Assembly (NCBI RefSeq): GCF_900100265.1 | Contig: NZ_LT629696.1 | Location: 3,038,001-3,102,000, forward strand | Reading direction: 5' to 3' | From: Leifsonia sp. 466MF | GTDB taxonomy: Bacteria; Actinomycetota; Actinomycetes; Actinomycetales; Microbacteriaceae | DNA: 64,000 bases | Part shown: positions 34,050-43,479 of the stretch, in pieces | How the letters are laid out: each line of letters begins with the position of its first letter | How positions within the stretch are numbered: the stretch's first letter is position 1 | The notes under the pieces: generated by a model | The model's input: the letters and a program-made list of their open reading frames with translations, nothing else | Database searches by the model: none | Told to the model about the DNA's origin: nothing | Position numbers and translations under genes: made by a program

Positions 34050-34676
34050 ATGGCCCACGATCTCGCTGACTTCCTCGGCGACGTCGGGCCGCTCGTGTTC
34101 TACCTGGCGGTGTGGGGACTCGTCTTCGCCGGCACCGCGCTCTTCATCGGCGTCTTCATCCCGTTCATCACGGGCGACTCACTGTTGTTCGGCGCCGGCA
34201 TCCTCACCGGCACCAACCCGGAGCTGAACATCTGGGTCCTCGCCATCGGCGTCGGGATCGCCGCCGTGCTGGGCGACCAGGTCGGATTCTGGCTCGGCCG
34301 TCGGCTGGGCCGGCCGTATCTGACCCGCCGCGGCGGTCGCTGGGTGCAGGCCGGGGTGAAACGGGCTGAGCGCTTCTACGAACTCTTCGGCTGGTGGTCC
34401 GTGGTGATCAGCCGGTACATCCCGTGGGGTCGCGTCTTCATCCCGCCGATCGCCGGGATCAGCGCGATGAGCTACTGGCGGTTCCTCACCGCGAACATCG
34501 TCGGAGCGCTCAGCTGGGGCGTGCTCATCACCGTGATCGGCTACTTCGCAGCCGTGAACCCGAGCGTGCGACCGGTCGCCTACGTCGTGGCGGGCGTCGT
34601 CATCCTCGCCTCCCTCATCGCGGGTGTCCGTGCCTGGGTCCTCGACCGGCGCGCGCGGCGGACCCTCGCGGAATGA
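34050..34676 (+). CDS. DedA-family membrane protein
   Basis: I start this 208-residue protein at ATG 34050; the open frame upstream crosses the palindrome. It has the VTT/DedA domain: an early re-entrant region (IGVFIPFITGDSLLFGAGIL), GDQVGFWLGRRLGRP, and the FGWWSVVISRYIPWGRVFIPPIAG motif with key arginines. DedA proteins take part in lipid-carrier recycling and membrane homeostasis. It appears monocistronic and is followed by a terminator. Confidence 0.9.
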   Translation: MAHDLADFLGDVGPLVFYLAVWGLVFAGTALFIGVFIPFITGDSLLFGAGILTGTNPELNIWVLAIGVGIAAVLGDQVGFWLGRRLGRPYLTRRGGRWVQAGVKRAERFYELFGWWSVVISRYIPWGRVFIPPIAGISAMSYWRFLTANIVGALSWGVLITVIGYFAAVNPSVRPVAYVVAGVVILASLIAGVRAWVLDRRARRTLAE

Positions 34677-34682
34677 CCTGTA

Positions 34683-34714
34683 CCCGCCCCGGGGTTCGCG
34701 CGGCCCGGGGCGGG
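34683..34714. terminator. Bidirectional terminator between dedA and alpha-mannosidase
   Basis: An 11-bp perfect stem (34683-34693 with 34704-34714, arm CCCGCCCCGGG) closes on 10 bases between converging genes. Confidence 0.8.
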
Positions 34715-34724
34715 CGATCGTGCG

Positions 34725-37700
34725 TCACTCGCGGACGAACCGCAGCGTGACGAGCTCGAAGGGACGCAGCTGCAGGTCGAGCGCGCCGTCGCCGACCTCC
34801 CGCTCGAGCAGATCCGTCCTCTGGATGCGCCGGTAGGGGAACGACGCGACCAACGTCGTCGCGGCGCGCGACCCGAGCGATTCGTACAGTCGGACGACGA
34901 CGTCGCCCGAGCCGTCCTCGGCGAGCTTGACCGTCTCCACGACGACAGCCGGATCGACCGACACGATCAGCGGATCGACCGCGGCGGGCGCGGGACGCAG
35001 CGGCAGGTTGAGCCGGTAGCCGGTCTCGATCGCCGCGTCCACTCCGCCCACCACGAGGGAGGTGCGCAGCGTGTGTCGGCCCTGGTCTGCCTCCGGGTCC
35101 GGGAAGAGCGGGGCGCGCAGCAGCGTCTGGCGCACCAGGGAGTAGGTGCCGCCGCCATCCCGCGGGTGGCGCGTCACATCGTGGCCGTAGGTGGAGTCGT
35201 TGGCGACGCCGACGCCGAACCCCGGCTCGCCGACGTGGACCCAGCGGTGCGCGCTCGTCTCGAACCGGGCGACATCCCAGCTCGTGTTGGTGTGCGTCGG
35301 GCGTTCGATGTGGCCGAACTGGATCTCGGACCGCGCGGACGCGGTGTGCACGTCCACCGGGAAGGCGAGTTTCAGCATGCGCTGGCGCTCGTGCCAGTCG
35401 ACGTTCGTCTCGATGTCGAGGGCCGGGGAGCCGGCGGCGAGCGCGAGCGTCTGCGTGACAGTGGACGACCCGAACCGGCGGACGACCCGCAGCGCGACCA
35501 GCTCCGGCGACTCGGAGACCACCTCCAGGGAGTCGAGACCGTTCAGGTCCTCGCCGGAGAGCCGGTACTCGATGTCGACGTCCCAGGCGTCCCACTGGGC
35601 GGGGGTGTCGCGGAACAGCTGGAGCACATTGGCGCGCGTGCCCGGCGGCACCGCCTCGCGACCTGTGGTCGCATCCAGCAGAGACGCGATCAGACCGTCG
35701 GCATCGACGAGGACGCTGACGCGGTCGTTCGACAGCCGGATGCCGTCGCCGTCGCGCTCGATGCGCGCGTCGCCGGTCCGCTGCGGGACCGCAACTCCGC
35801 CGGCCGGTACGCCGTCGACAGCGAACGGGGAGGAGTTAGCGACGAGACCGGCACTCGTCGCATCCGCAACTCCATCCGCAACTCCGTCACCCAGAGCCGC
35901 CAGCGACCGCGCGATGACCGCCTCCAGCGACTCCGCCACCCTCGCGTAGTTCTCGACCGCCTGGTCGTGCACCCAGCCGATCGACGAACCGGGCAGGATG
36001 TCGTGGAATTGCTGCAGCAGCACCGTCTGCCATGCCTCGCGCAACTCGCGCTCCGGGTAGTCGGCCCCGGCACGGACGGCGGCGGTGGCCGCCCAGAGCT
36101 CGGCTTCGTGCAGCAGCGCCTCGCTGCGGCGGTTGCCGCGCTTGGTCCGCGCCTGGGAGGTGTACGTGCCGCGGTGGAACTCCAGGTAGAGCTCCCCCAC
36201 CCACACCGGCGCCGGATCGAACTCCGCGCGCGCCGCCTCGAAGAAGGCGGCGGGCGATGCGACGCGCACCGTCGGCGACCCCTCGAGGTCGGCAGTGCGC
36301 TCGGCCGCCGCGAGCATCTCGCGGGTCGGGCCGCCGCCGCCGTCGCCGAAGCCGAAGGGCACGAGCGAGGTGTTCGCCCGGCCCTTGTCGGCGAAGTTCC
36401 GTTCGGCGCGTGCCAGCTCCTGGCCGGAGAGGAGGGAGTTGTACGTGTCCACGGGCGGGAAGTGCGTGAAGATGCGCGACCCGTCGATGCCCTCCCACTC
36501 GAACGTGTGGTGCGGGAACAGGTTCACCTCGTTCCACGAGATCTTCTGGGTCAGGAAGTTGTCCATCCCCGCCTCCCGCGCGATCTGCGGAAGCGCACCC
36601 GAGTAGCCGAAGGAGTCGGGAAGCCACACCTCGCGCGGCTCGTACCCGAACTCCTCGAGGAAGAACCGCTTGCCCTCGACGAACTGCCGGGCCATCGCCT
36701 CGGATCCCGGCATGTTGGTGTCCGACTCGACCCACATGCCGCCCACCGGGACGAACCGGCCCTCGGCGACGCGCGCCCGGATGCGCTCGAACAGCTCCGG
36801 ATAGAACTGCTTCATCCAGGCGAACTGCTGGGCGGACGAGCACGCGAACACGAAGTCCGGGTCCTGATCCATCAGGTCGAGCACGTTGGAGAAGGTGCGG
36901 GCGCACTTGCGGATGGTCTCGCGCACCGGCCACAGCCAGGCCGAGTCGATGTGCGCGTGCCCGACCGCGAAGACCCGGTGCGCCGTCGCGGACGCGGGTA
37001 ACGCGAGCACCCCGGCGAGCGCCTCCCGCCCGCGCGAGACCGTCCCGGCGACGTCGAAGGGATCGACCGCGGTGACCGCCGCCTCCAGCGCGGCGAACAG
37101 GGCGGCCCTGCGAGGCGACGTCTCGGGCAGCACGAGCGCGAGCCCCTTCGCGGTGAAGATGTCCTGCACCAGCTCCCACACCTCGCGGTCTCGATGAACG
37201 ATGTCCAGGCGGCGCAGCGTGTAGATCGGGGTCTGCGGCGCGGTCGACACCCGGCCCATCCCGGTCGGCGCGAAGGTCCAGTTCGAGCCGACATCCGGGT
37301 TGGCCGCGGCCTCGACGTACAGTTCGAACGACTCCCCCGGCCGGGCCCGGAGGCGCACGTAGGCGTTGTACGGCTCCAGCGCCTTCAGGATGGTGCCCTC
37401 GGGAGTCCACACCAGCCCCTCCGCCTGGAACCCCACCTGGCTCAGCGTGAACCCGAGGTCGACGAGGAGCTCGACATCCTCGGCCGCCGCCTCCCACTCC
37501 GCCGGGACGGTGCCCGTCACGCGGAACCACACGGTGCCCCAGGGACGACCCCACGCCTCCCCCGCCGCGAACGGCCGGAAGTCGTTCGAGACGGCGTCGG
37601 CGAAGGGCACCGGCTCGCCGGGCGCCTCCCATGCCTCGATCGACGCGGGCACGGCCGCACGCTCGAGGGCGGGCGTGAGGCGTTCGCGGACGAATCGATC

Positions 37701-37736
37701 GATGCGCATCTCGGCGAGCTGGTTCTGCTGGTACAA
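34725..37736 (-). CDS. Alpha-mannosidase, glycoside hydrolase family 38
   Basis: This 1003-residue retaining enzyme has the zinc motif GHAHIDSAWLWP (259-270; ligands His262 and Asp264 by analogy) and the nucleophile Asp374 in WLPDSFGYSGALPQI. There is no signal peptide, so it acts in the cytosol on imported mannosides. The start is a TTG at 37736 with AAGGAG five bases before it; the first ATG, at codon 10, lacks a ribosome site. It is the last gene of the rok-ABC operon. Confidence 0.92.
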   Translation of the reverse strand: MYQQNQLAEMRIDRFVRERLTPALERAAVPASIEAWEAPGEPVPFADAVSNDFRPFAAGEAWGRPWGTVWFRVTGTVPAEWEAAAEDVELLVDLGFTLSQVGFQAEGLVWTPEGTILKALEPYNAYVRLRARPGESFELYVEAAANPDVGSNWTFAPTGMGRVSTAPQTPIYTLRRLDIVHRDREVWELVQDIFTAKGLALVLPETSPRRAALFAALEAAVTAVDPFDVAGTVSRGREALAGVLALPASATAHRVFAVGHAHIDSAWLWPVRETIRKCARTFSNVLDLMDQDPDFVFACSSAQQFAWMKQFYPELFERIRARVAEGRFVPVGGMWVESDTNMPGSEAMARQFVEGKRFFLEEFGYEPREVWLPDSFGYSGALPQIAREAGMDNFLTQKISWNEVNLFPHHTFEWEGIDGSRIFTHFPPVDTYNSLLSGQELARAERNFADKGRANTSLVPFGFGDGGGGPTREMLAAAERTADLEGSPTVRVASPAAFFEAARAEFDPAPVWVGELYLEFHRGTYTSQARTKRGNRRSEALLHEAELWAATAAVRAGADYPERELREAWQTVLLQQFHDILPGSSIGWVHDQAVENYARVAESLEAVIARSLAALGDGVADGVADATSAGLVANSSPFAVDGVPAGGVAVPQRTGDARIERDGDGIRLSNDRVSVLVDADGLIASLLDATTGREAVPPGTRANVLQLFRDTPAQWDAWDVDIEYRLSGEDLNGLDSLEVVSESPELVALRVVRRFGSSTVTQTLALAAGSPALDIETNVDWHERQRMLKLAFPVDVHTASARSEIQFGHIERPTHTNTSWDVARFETSAHRWVHVGEPGFGVGVANDSTYGHDVTRHPRDGGGTYSLVRQTLLRAPLFPDPEADQGRHTLRTSLVVGGVDAAIETGYRLNLPLRPAPAAVDPLIVSVDPAVVVETVKLAEDGSGDVVVRLYESLGSRAATTLVASFPYRRIQRTDLLEREVGDGALDLQLRPFELVTLRFVRE

Positions 37737-37781
37737 CGGTTCTCCTTGGGTGAGGGGATGGGACGGGGCGAAGGGACGGGC

Positions 37782-38618
37782 TCATCCCTTGACGGCGCCG
37801 GCGAGCGCGGACGAACCGCCGAGCGCGCGCGACACGATGACGTAGAGGGCGATCACGGGAACGGAGTAGATGAGCGAGTACGCCGCCAGCTGCCCGTAGG
37901 CGACCGCACCGTACTGGCCGAAGAACGTGAAGATGCTCACGGCCGCCGGCTGGTTCTCCGGGCTCAGCAGCAGCACGAAGGGGACGAAGAAGTTGCCCCA
38001 GGCTGCCACGAACACGTAGATGAACACCACCGCGATCCCGGGGCGGACGAGGGGGACGACGACCGTCCACAGCGTCTTCATGCTTGATGCGCCATCCACC
38101 CAGGCCGCCTCCTCCAGCTGCACGGGCACCGAGTCGACGAAGTTCTTCGTCATCCAGATCGCCATCGGGAGGGACGACGCGGCGAGGAACAGGATGGTCC
38201 CGCCGAGCGAGTCGATCAGGTTCAGCGAGACGAACAGGCTGTACACCGGCACCATCATCGCGGTGATCGGCAGGCAGGTGCCGAACAGGATCGCGTACAG
38301 GAACGGCCGGTTGAACCGGTTGCGGTAACGCGACAGCGGGTACGCCGCGAGGATGGCGACCACCACCGTGACGATCGCGCATCCCGCCGACAGCAGCAGG
38401 CTGTTCCACAGCGGCAGGAACGACAGCTCAGGCGTGAGCACCTTGCGGAAATTCTCCAGGGACCACTGCTTCGGCCACGCGACCGAGAGCGTGGCGCCGC
38501 CGTCGAACGACGCGAGCACCACCCACACCAGAGGGAGCACGAAGACCGCGCCGATGAGGAGCAGAATGACGTTCGACGTCCAGCGCAGGGCGACCCCGTT
38601 GGGTGACGACAGCTTCAT
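37782..38618 (-). CDS. Sugar ABC transporter permease, MalG type
   Basis: This 278-residue permease has six spans and the EAA loop VPVQLEEAAWVDGASSM then VVVPLVRPG, and ends SSALAGAVKG. I start at MKLSSPNG, whose ATG shares one base with the upstream stop (TGATG). The longer open frame on this strand is a shadow of the other permease. It is likely to import mannose-containing oligosaccharides, judged from the mannosidase 45 bases downstream. Confidence 0.91.
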   Translation of the reverse strand: MKLSSPNGVALRWTSNVILLLIGAVFVLPLVWVVLASFDGGATLSVAWPKQWSLENFRKVLTPELSFLPLWNSLLLSAGCAIVTVVVAILAAYPLSRYRNRFNRPFLYAILFGTCLPITAMMVPVYSLFVSLNLIDSLGGTILFLAASSLPMAIWMTKNFVDSVPVQLEEAAWVDGASSMKTLWTVVVPLVRPGIAVVFIYVFVAAWGNFFVPFVLLLSPENQPAAVSIFTFFGQYGAVAYGQLAAYSLIYSVPVIALYVIVSRALGGSSALAGAVKG

Positions 38619-39580
38619 CAGTCCACCTCCGTCTTGAGGGCCCGGACATAGATCACGGCGAACACCGCTCCCACGAGCAGCAGGATCGTCGCGATCGCGG
38701 TGCCGTAGCCGAGCTCGGAGAACTTGAACGCCTCCTGGTACGCCAGCACGGGGAGGGTCATGCTCTTGTTGCCCGGGCCGCCTCCGGTCATCACGTAGAT
38801 GAGGGTGAAGACGGACAGCGTCTGAAGCGTGATGAGCATCAGGTTGGTGGAGATGCTCCGCCGGATCATCGGCAGGGTCACGAGGAAGAACCGCTTGACG
38901 CCGTTGGCGCCGTCGACCTCCGCCGCCTCGGTGATCTCCGGCGGCACCTCCTGCAGCGCCGCCGAGTAGACGAGCATCGAGAAGGCCGTGCCTCGCCACG
39001 TGTTGGCCAGGATGATCGACAGCATCGGGAAGGCGAACAGCCAGGACGGACCCGTCACGCCGAACATCGCGAGGATGGCGTTCAGCGTCCCGTGCTGACT
39101 GAAGAACGCGTACGACGCGAACGCCGCGACGATCTCCGGGAGCACCCACGCGCCGACGACGAAGGTCGAGACGATCGCGCCGACCCAGCGGCTCCCGCTC
39201 CGCATCAGCAGAGCCAGCACCATCCCGGCGACATTCTGGCCGATGACCGCGGACCCGAGCAGGAAGACCAGGGTCAGCCACACCGAGACCGGGAAGTCCG
39301 GGCTTTTGAAGAGGTCGATGTAGTTCTGCAGCCCCACCCACTGGCTGGATGCGGCAGCGGAACCCGTCAGCGACATGTCGGTGAACGAGCCGTAGAACGA
39401 CGACAGGATCGGCCCGAGCAGGAACACGACGAGCAGACCGATGGCGGGGAGAAGGGGGACCGAGCGGGCGAGCGACCGCCGGGTGTGTGCGCGCGAACGT
39501 GCCGTGTCCCGCTGGCGCGGCGGCCGGGCCGACGAGGCCCGGCCGCGCGCGTCCGAGACGGCGGGGACGGTGGAGGTCAC
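38618..39580 (-). CDS. Sugar ABC transporter permease, MalF type
   Basis: This 320-residue permease has a GTG start sharing one base with the TAG stop of the binding-protein gene. A disordered basic N-terminus (about 1-38) is followed by six spans. The EAA loop reads LQEVPPEITEAAEVDGANGVKRF then LPMIRRS. As in the other importer, no ATPase gene is present in the operon. Confidence 0.91.
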   Translation of the reverse strand: MTSTVPAVSDARGRASSARPPRQRDTARSRAHTRRSLARSVPLLPAIGLLVVFLLGPILSSFYGSFTDMSLTGSAAASSQWVGLQNYIDLFKSPDFPVSVWLTLVFLLGSAVIGQNVAGMVLALLMRSGSRWVGAIVSTFVVGAWVLPEIVAAFASYAFFSQHGTLNAILAMFGVTGPSWLFAFPMLSIILANTWRGTAFSMLVYSAALQEVPPEITEAAEVDGANGVKRFFLVTLPMIRRSISTNLMLITLQTLSVFTLIYVMTGGGPGNKSMTLPVLAYQEAFKFSELGYGTAIATILLLVGAVFAVIYVRALKTEVD

Positions 39581-40932
39581 TACTTCGACTCCGTCTTGCC
39601 CTCACCGACGATCCCCACGACGGTGTCGTCGTAGGTCTTGGCGGCCTCTGCGGGCGTGGCCTGCCCGGTCATCACCGACTCCATCGCGACCTGGATGCCG
39701 TTCGAGATCTTCGGATAGTCGGGTGTGGCCGGCCGGAACTTGGTCACGGCGACGAGCGATGAGAAGAACTCCGAGGTCGGGTTCGACGTCTTGTACTTCT
39801 CGTCGTCGGCGACATCCTTGCGGACCGGGATGCCGGCGGTGTTGATGTTGTACTCGAGCGAGCGCTGCTTGTCGGTCAGGAAGGTGATGAACTTCCACGC
39901 CAGGTCCTTGGCCTTGCTCTTGGCGCCCATCGAGAACGTCCAGCCGCCGGAGAGGCTGATCTTCCCGGGGTCCTGCCCCTCTTTCGTCGGCATGGCCGCG
40001 GTGCCCATGACTTTCGACCAGTCCGCCCACGGCGTCGCGCCGGTCGGCAGCCAGGCGTTCGAGGCCCACGAGCCGTCGAGGTTGATCGCGAGCTTGCCCT
40101 GCGGCATGAGCTGGTTGTTGATCGTGTTCTGGTAGTTGGTGTCGCTGGTGACCTCCTGGCTCGGGCCGAGACCGCCCTGGTAGACCTCCTTGATCACGTC
40201 GAGCGCGTCCGTGAACGCCTTCGAGCCGACGATCCACTTGGCCTTCGTGTCGTCGTAGAGGCCCTTCTCGCTGGCTCCGTACAGCAGCATCTCGAAGCCC
40301 TGCATCGAGCTCGCCTCACCCGCGGCTTTTCCCGAGAAGATGTTGAGCGGGATGACGCCCGGCACGGCCGCCTTGATCTTCTTCGCGGCGCCGATCACGT
40401 CATCCCAGGTCTTCGGCTGCCACGGGGTCGGGATGCCGGCCTTCGCGAAGATGTCCTTGTTGTACCAGAGGCCCCGGGTGTCGGTGCCGGTCGGGATGCC
40501 GTAGACCTTGCCGTCGTCTCCCTTGCCGGCGTCCTTGGCGTTGTCGAAGAAGTTCGACCAGTCCGACCATTTGTCGACGTACGAGTCGAGCGGGGCCAGA
40601 TAGCCGGCCTGGGCGTCGGCGCGGATGAGGAAGGTGTCCTCCGACATCACGTCGGGCGCCGTGGTGGCCGCACGGTTCATGAGGGAGAGCTTCGTGTAGT
40701 AGTCGTTCTCGGCCGCCTTGATCGGGACGAGCGTGATCTTCTTCCCCGGGTTGGCCTTTTCGAAGTCGGCCTTGGCCTTGGTCATGAAGTTGGCCATGAT
40801 GTCGGACCCGAAGTCCTGGAAGGCGACCTTGATGGTCGTGCCGTCGCTGCCGCCGGACGAGGACGAACATCCCGCCAGTGCGACGAGGGCCGCAGTGGCC
40901 ACGGTGGCGGCCAGGATCCTGCTTCGCTTCAT
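39580..40932 (-). CDS. Sugar-binding lipoprotein of ABC importer
   Basis: This 450-residue protein has a lipoprotein signal with lipobox LAGC (Cys22) after a basic, hydrophobic N-terminus, then an SSSSGGSDG linker. The family 1 binding-protein fold follows, with TAPDVMSEDTFLIRADAQ and GIPTGTDTRGLWYNKDIFAK. It is anchored outside the membrane and delivers its sugar to the two permeases downstream. The mannosidase suggests an alpha-mannoside ligand. Confidence 0.93.
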   Translation of the reverse strand: MKRSRILAATVATAALVALAGCSSSSGGSDGTTIKVAFQDFGSDIMANFMTKAKADFEKANPGKKITLVPIKAAENDYYTKLSLMNRAATTAPDVMSEDTFLIRADAQAGYLAPLDSYVDKWSDWSNFFDNAKDAGKGDDGKVYGIPTGTDTRGLWYNKDIFAKAGIPTPWQPKTWDDVIGAAKKIKAAVPGVIPLNIFSGKAAGEASSMQGFEMLLYGASEKGLYDDTKAKWIVGSKAFTDALDVIKEVYQGGLGPSQEVTSDTNYQNTINNQLMPQGKLAINLDGSWASNAWLPTGATPWADWSKVMGTAAMPTKEGQDPGKISLSGGWTFSMGAKSKAKDLAWKFITFLTDKQRSLEYNINTAGIPVRKDVADDEKYKTSNPTSEFFSSLVAVTKFRPATPDYPKISNGIQVAMESVMTGQATPAEAAKTYDDTVVGIVGEGKTESK

Positions 40933-40984
40933 CGATGCTCCTTTGCATTGACGTCCGTGGCGTGACGCCGCCGGACCTGCGTAA

Positions 40985-41014
40985 TTTATAAATCAATTTG
41001 ATTTACAAGCGCAA
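40985..41014 (-). promoter_or_regulatory. Mannoside importer promoter with 17-bp operator
   Basis: On the minus strand: TTGCGC (41009-41014), 18 bases, TATAAA (40985-40990). The spacer contains the perfect dyad TAAATCAA-A-TTGATTTA (40989-41005), which overlaps the -10 box. Such AT-rich sites are typical of ROK repressors, and the rok gene lies just upstream. Confidence 0.7.
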
Positions 41015-41066
41015 GGGAAACGGAGAGATTGTCCCCCGCCGTGTCGCAAGAGCAGCGCGGCAGCGG

Positions 41067-42314
41067 TCAGCGGACGACAGCGCGCGGCGAGAACGTCCCG
41101 TCTAGGACGAGCGCGGCAGCACCGACGGCGGCGACGTCCTCACCGATCGCACTGGAGGTGATCGCGATGCCGTGCGTCAGGATGCCCGTGTCGAGCTCGG
41201 CCAGCCGCGCCGGCAGCTGGTCCAGATAGCGGCGCTCCACCCGCGACCACGACGGGCCGCCGTAGACGATGCGGTCGAGATCGAGGAGGGACGTCAGATT
41301 GGACAGGTAGAAGGCCGAGTTGCGGATGCTCCGGTCGATGATCTCCCGCGCCCCCGCGTCACCGCCCTCCGCCGCGGATGCCAGTTCGGTGAAGAGCTCG
41401 TCGACGGTCTCCACATCCAGCTGCAGGTCCTCCTCCGGCACGACGGTCGTGCCCACAGGCGGCGTCAGCACCCCCGCCCACAGGCCCTGCATGACCAGCC
41501 GGTACGGCCGGACGGACTCCCCGTAACAGCCGCGCCGGCCGCAGGCGCACAGCGTTCCGCCGGGGTCGACGAGCACATGGCCGACATCGCCGGCATTGTC
41601 GGTGGATCCCGTGTAGACCTCTCCGCCCAGCACCAGGCCGACGCCGACGCCGGTGCCGTAGTAGACGAAAGCGTAGTCCCGGGATGCTCCCGCCGGATCG
41701 CTCCATCGCTCAGCGACGGCCGCGCACGTCACATCCTTCGCGACAAGGGAGGGCAGGCCGGTCGCGGCCGTCAGCTCGTCGCGGAGGTGGAAGTCGTTCC
41801 AGCTGGGGATCAACGGCGGCCGGACCACCACACCCCGCTCGACGTCGATAGGGCCGGGCGCGGCGACGCCGACGCCGATCACGCGCTCCGGATCGACGCC
41901 CGGCGACGCGAGCACCTCGCGGATGGCATCGACGGCGGCTGCGAGCGTCGAGACGGCGTCGCCGTCCGGCGGGGACGGACGGTGTACGTGGGCGACCACG
42001 GACCCCTCGAGATCGAGCAGGACGCAGGCGATCACGGTTGGGTCGAGGTGGACACCCACGGCGTAGGCGCCTGCCGGGTTCAGGCGCAGAATGGTGCGGG
42101 GCTTGCCCGGGCTGCCCTCGCTCTGCTTCCCGGCCTCGCGGATGAGCCCCTGCTGCAGGAGGCGGCGCGTCACGTTGGTGACGGTCTGCGCCGAGAGGCC
42201 CGTTCGCGCTGCCAGCTCCACCCGGCTGAGCCCGTCCGGCGACCGTCGGACGGCATCCAGCACGACCGTCTCGTTGAACGCCGCGATGGCGGGGAGGTTG
42301 GCTCCTCTGGCCAC
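41067..42314 (-). CDS. ROK-family transcriptional repressor of the mannoside operon
   Basis: This 415-residue protein has an N-terminal winged helix (LSRVELAARTGLSAQTVTNVTRRLLQQGL, about 24-52) and a ROK domain with the zinc motif CACGRRGCYGE. The ATP-binding DxGxT of ROK kinases is absent (YAVGVHLDPT), so it is a regulator, not a kinase. It reads towards the binding-protein gene and is the likely owner of the dyad at 40989-41005. Confidence 0.9.
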   Translation of the reverse strand: MARGANLPAIAAFNETVVLDAVRRSPDGLSRVELAARTGLSAQTVTNVTRRLLQQGLIREAGKQSEGSPGKPRTILRLNPAGAYAVGVHLDPTVIACVLLDLEGSVVAHVHRPSPPDGDAVSTLAAAVDAIREVLASPGVDPERVIGVGVAAPGPIDVERGVVVRPPLIPSWNDFHLRDELTAATGLPSLVAKDVTCAAVAERWSDPAGASRDYAFVYYGTGVGVGLVLGGEVYTGSTDNAGDVGHVLVDPGGTLCACGRRGCYGESVRPYRLVMQGLWAGVLTPPVGTTVVPEEDLQLDVETVDELFTELASAAEGGDAGAREIIDRSIRNSAFYLSNLTSLLDLDRIVYGGPSWSRVERRYLDQLPARLAELDTGILTHGIAITSSAIGEDVAAVGAAALVLDGTFSPRAVVR

Positions 42315-42395
42315 AGGTCCTCCGTTCGCCGCCAGGTGTCCCCAGTGAGTACTGAGGATACCTACTGACTGCGGGCTGGACGCCTGCGGGGGCGG

Positions 42396-43379
42396 CTAGG
42401 CGACCCTCCCCCGCTCGGGCGGTCCCGGCGGTCCGAGCGATCGGGCCGCGGCGATCAGACGGTCGGTGAGCGTCGCCGCGGCCTCAGCTAGTGCGGGCGG
42501 CCCGACGATCTCGAAGGCGACGTCGAACCGCGTGAGAGACGCCAGCACGCCGATCCACGACCACGAGCCGAGGATGAGACGGCTCCGGGAGTCGCCCACG
42601 GGCTCCACGTGGCCGTCGGTCACCCACGGGATCACGTCGCGCGGCGGCAGGTCGATGACGACCTCGCCCACGCATGGCCAGCGGTCCTCGTCGTCGCTGC
42701 CCTTGAAGCGCGCCGCCACATACGACGTCGCGTCTCCGGTGCGGATCCGCCGCGGACGGAACCCCGGACCGGCCGGGAACCTCGGCGCCAGCCGATCGAG
42801 CCGGAACACCCGCCAGTCGTCCCGGTCGAGGTCCCACGCCACCAGATACCAGCGCGCATCCCGAGCCACGAGACCGTGCGGCTCGGTGCGACGCGGCGGT
42901 CCGTCCGCTCCGGCATAGTCGAACCGGAGCACCTTCCTCTCCCGGACGGCGTCGCTCACCGCGCCGAGCACCGCCGGCTCGACCGCCGGTCCCGCGCTCG
43001 GCCGGTCGAAGCGGATGCCGTCGATGCGGTGCCGCAGGCGAGACGGCATGACCTGGCGGACGGTCGCGAGCGCGCGGGCAGCGGCCTCCTCGATCCCGGC
43101 TCCGGACGCCCCGGCGTTCTGGAGCGCGATGGAGAGGGCGACGGCCTGCTCTTCGTCGAACAGGAGGGGCGGCAACTCGGAGCCCGCGGCGAGACGGTAC
43201 CCGCCGTCGGGACCCTTCATCGCGTCGATGCGGTAGCCGAGCTCGCGGAGGCGGTCCACATCCCGTCGGACCGTCCGGGTGCTCACGTCGAGCCGATCCG
43301 CGAGCGCCTGCCCGGGCCAGTCCCGTCGCGCCTGCAACAGCGAGAGCATCGTGAGCATGCGCGAGGAGGGTGCGTTCAT
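42396..43379 (-). CDS. WYL-domain transcriptional regulator
   Basis: This 327-residue protein has a DeoR-type N-terminal helix-turn-helix (LLQARRDWPGQALADRLDVSTRTVRRDVDRLRELG, by position about 14-48) and a WYL domain (about 145-225; GLVARDARWYLVAWDLDRDDWRVFRLDRL), which senses nucleic-acid-like or small ligands. It is divergent from the VOC gene at 43480, a common pair in actinobacteria, and probably controls it. Confidence 0.88.
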   Translation of the reverse strand: MNAPSSRMLTMLSLLQARRDWPGQALADRLDVSTRTVRRDVDRLRELGYRIDAMKGPDGGYRLAAGSELPPLLFDEEQAVALSIALQNAGASGAGIEEAAARALATVRQVMPSRLRHRIDGIRFDRPSAGPAVEPAVLGAVSDAVRERKVLRFDYAGADGPPRRTEPHGLVARDARWYLVAWDLDRDDWRVFRLDRLAPRFPAGPGFRPRRIRTGDATSYVAARFKGSDDEDRWPCVGEVVIDLPPRDVIPWVTDGHVEPVGDSRSRLILGSWSWIGVLASLTRFDVAFEIVGPPALAEAAATLTDRLIAAARSLGPPGPPERGRVA

Positions 43380-43479
43380 GCCTCGATTCTCGCGGGAGTA
43401 GCGGACCGAAACTGTCCGCTACCGCTGCGATTCTGGCGTCGTCGGGAGAACCCGGCGATCTCACTGAGAGGAACCAGCC

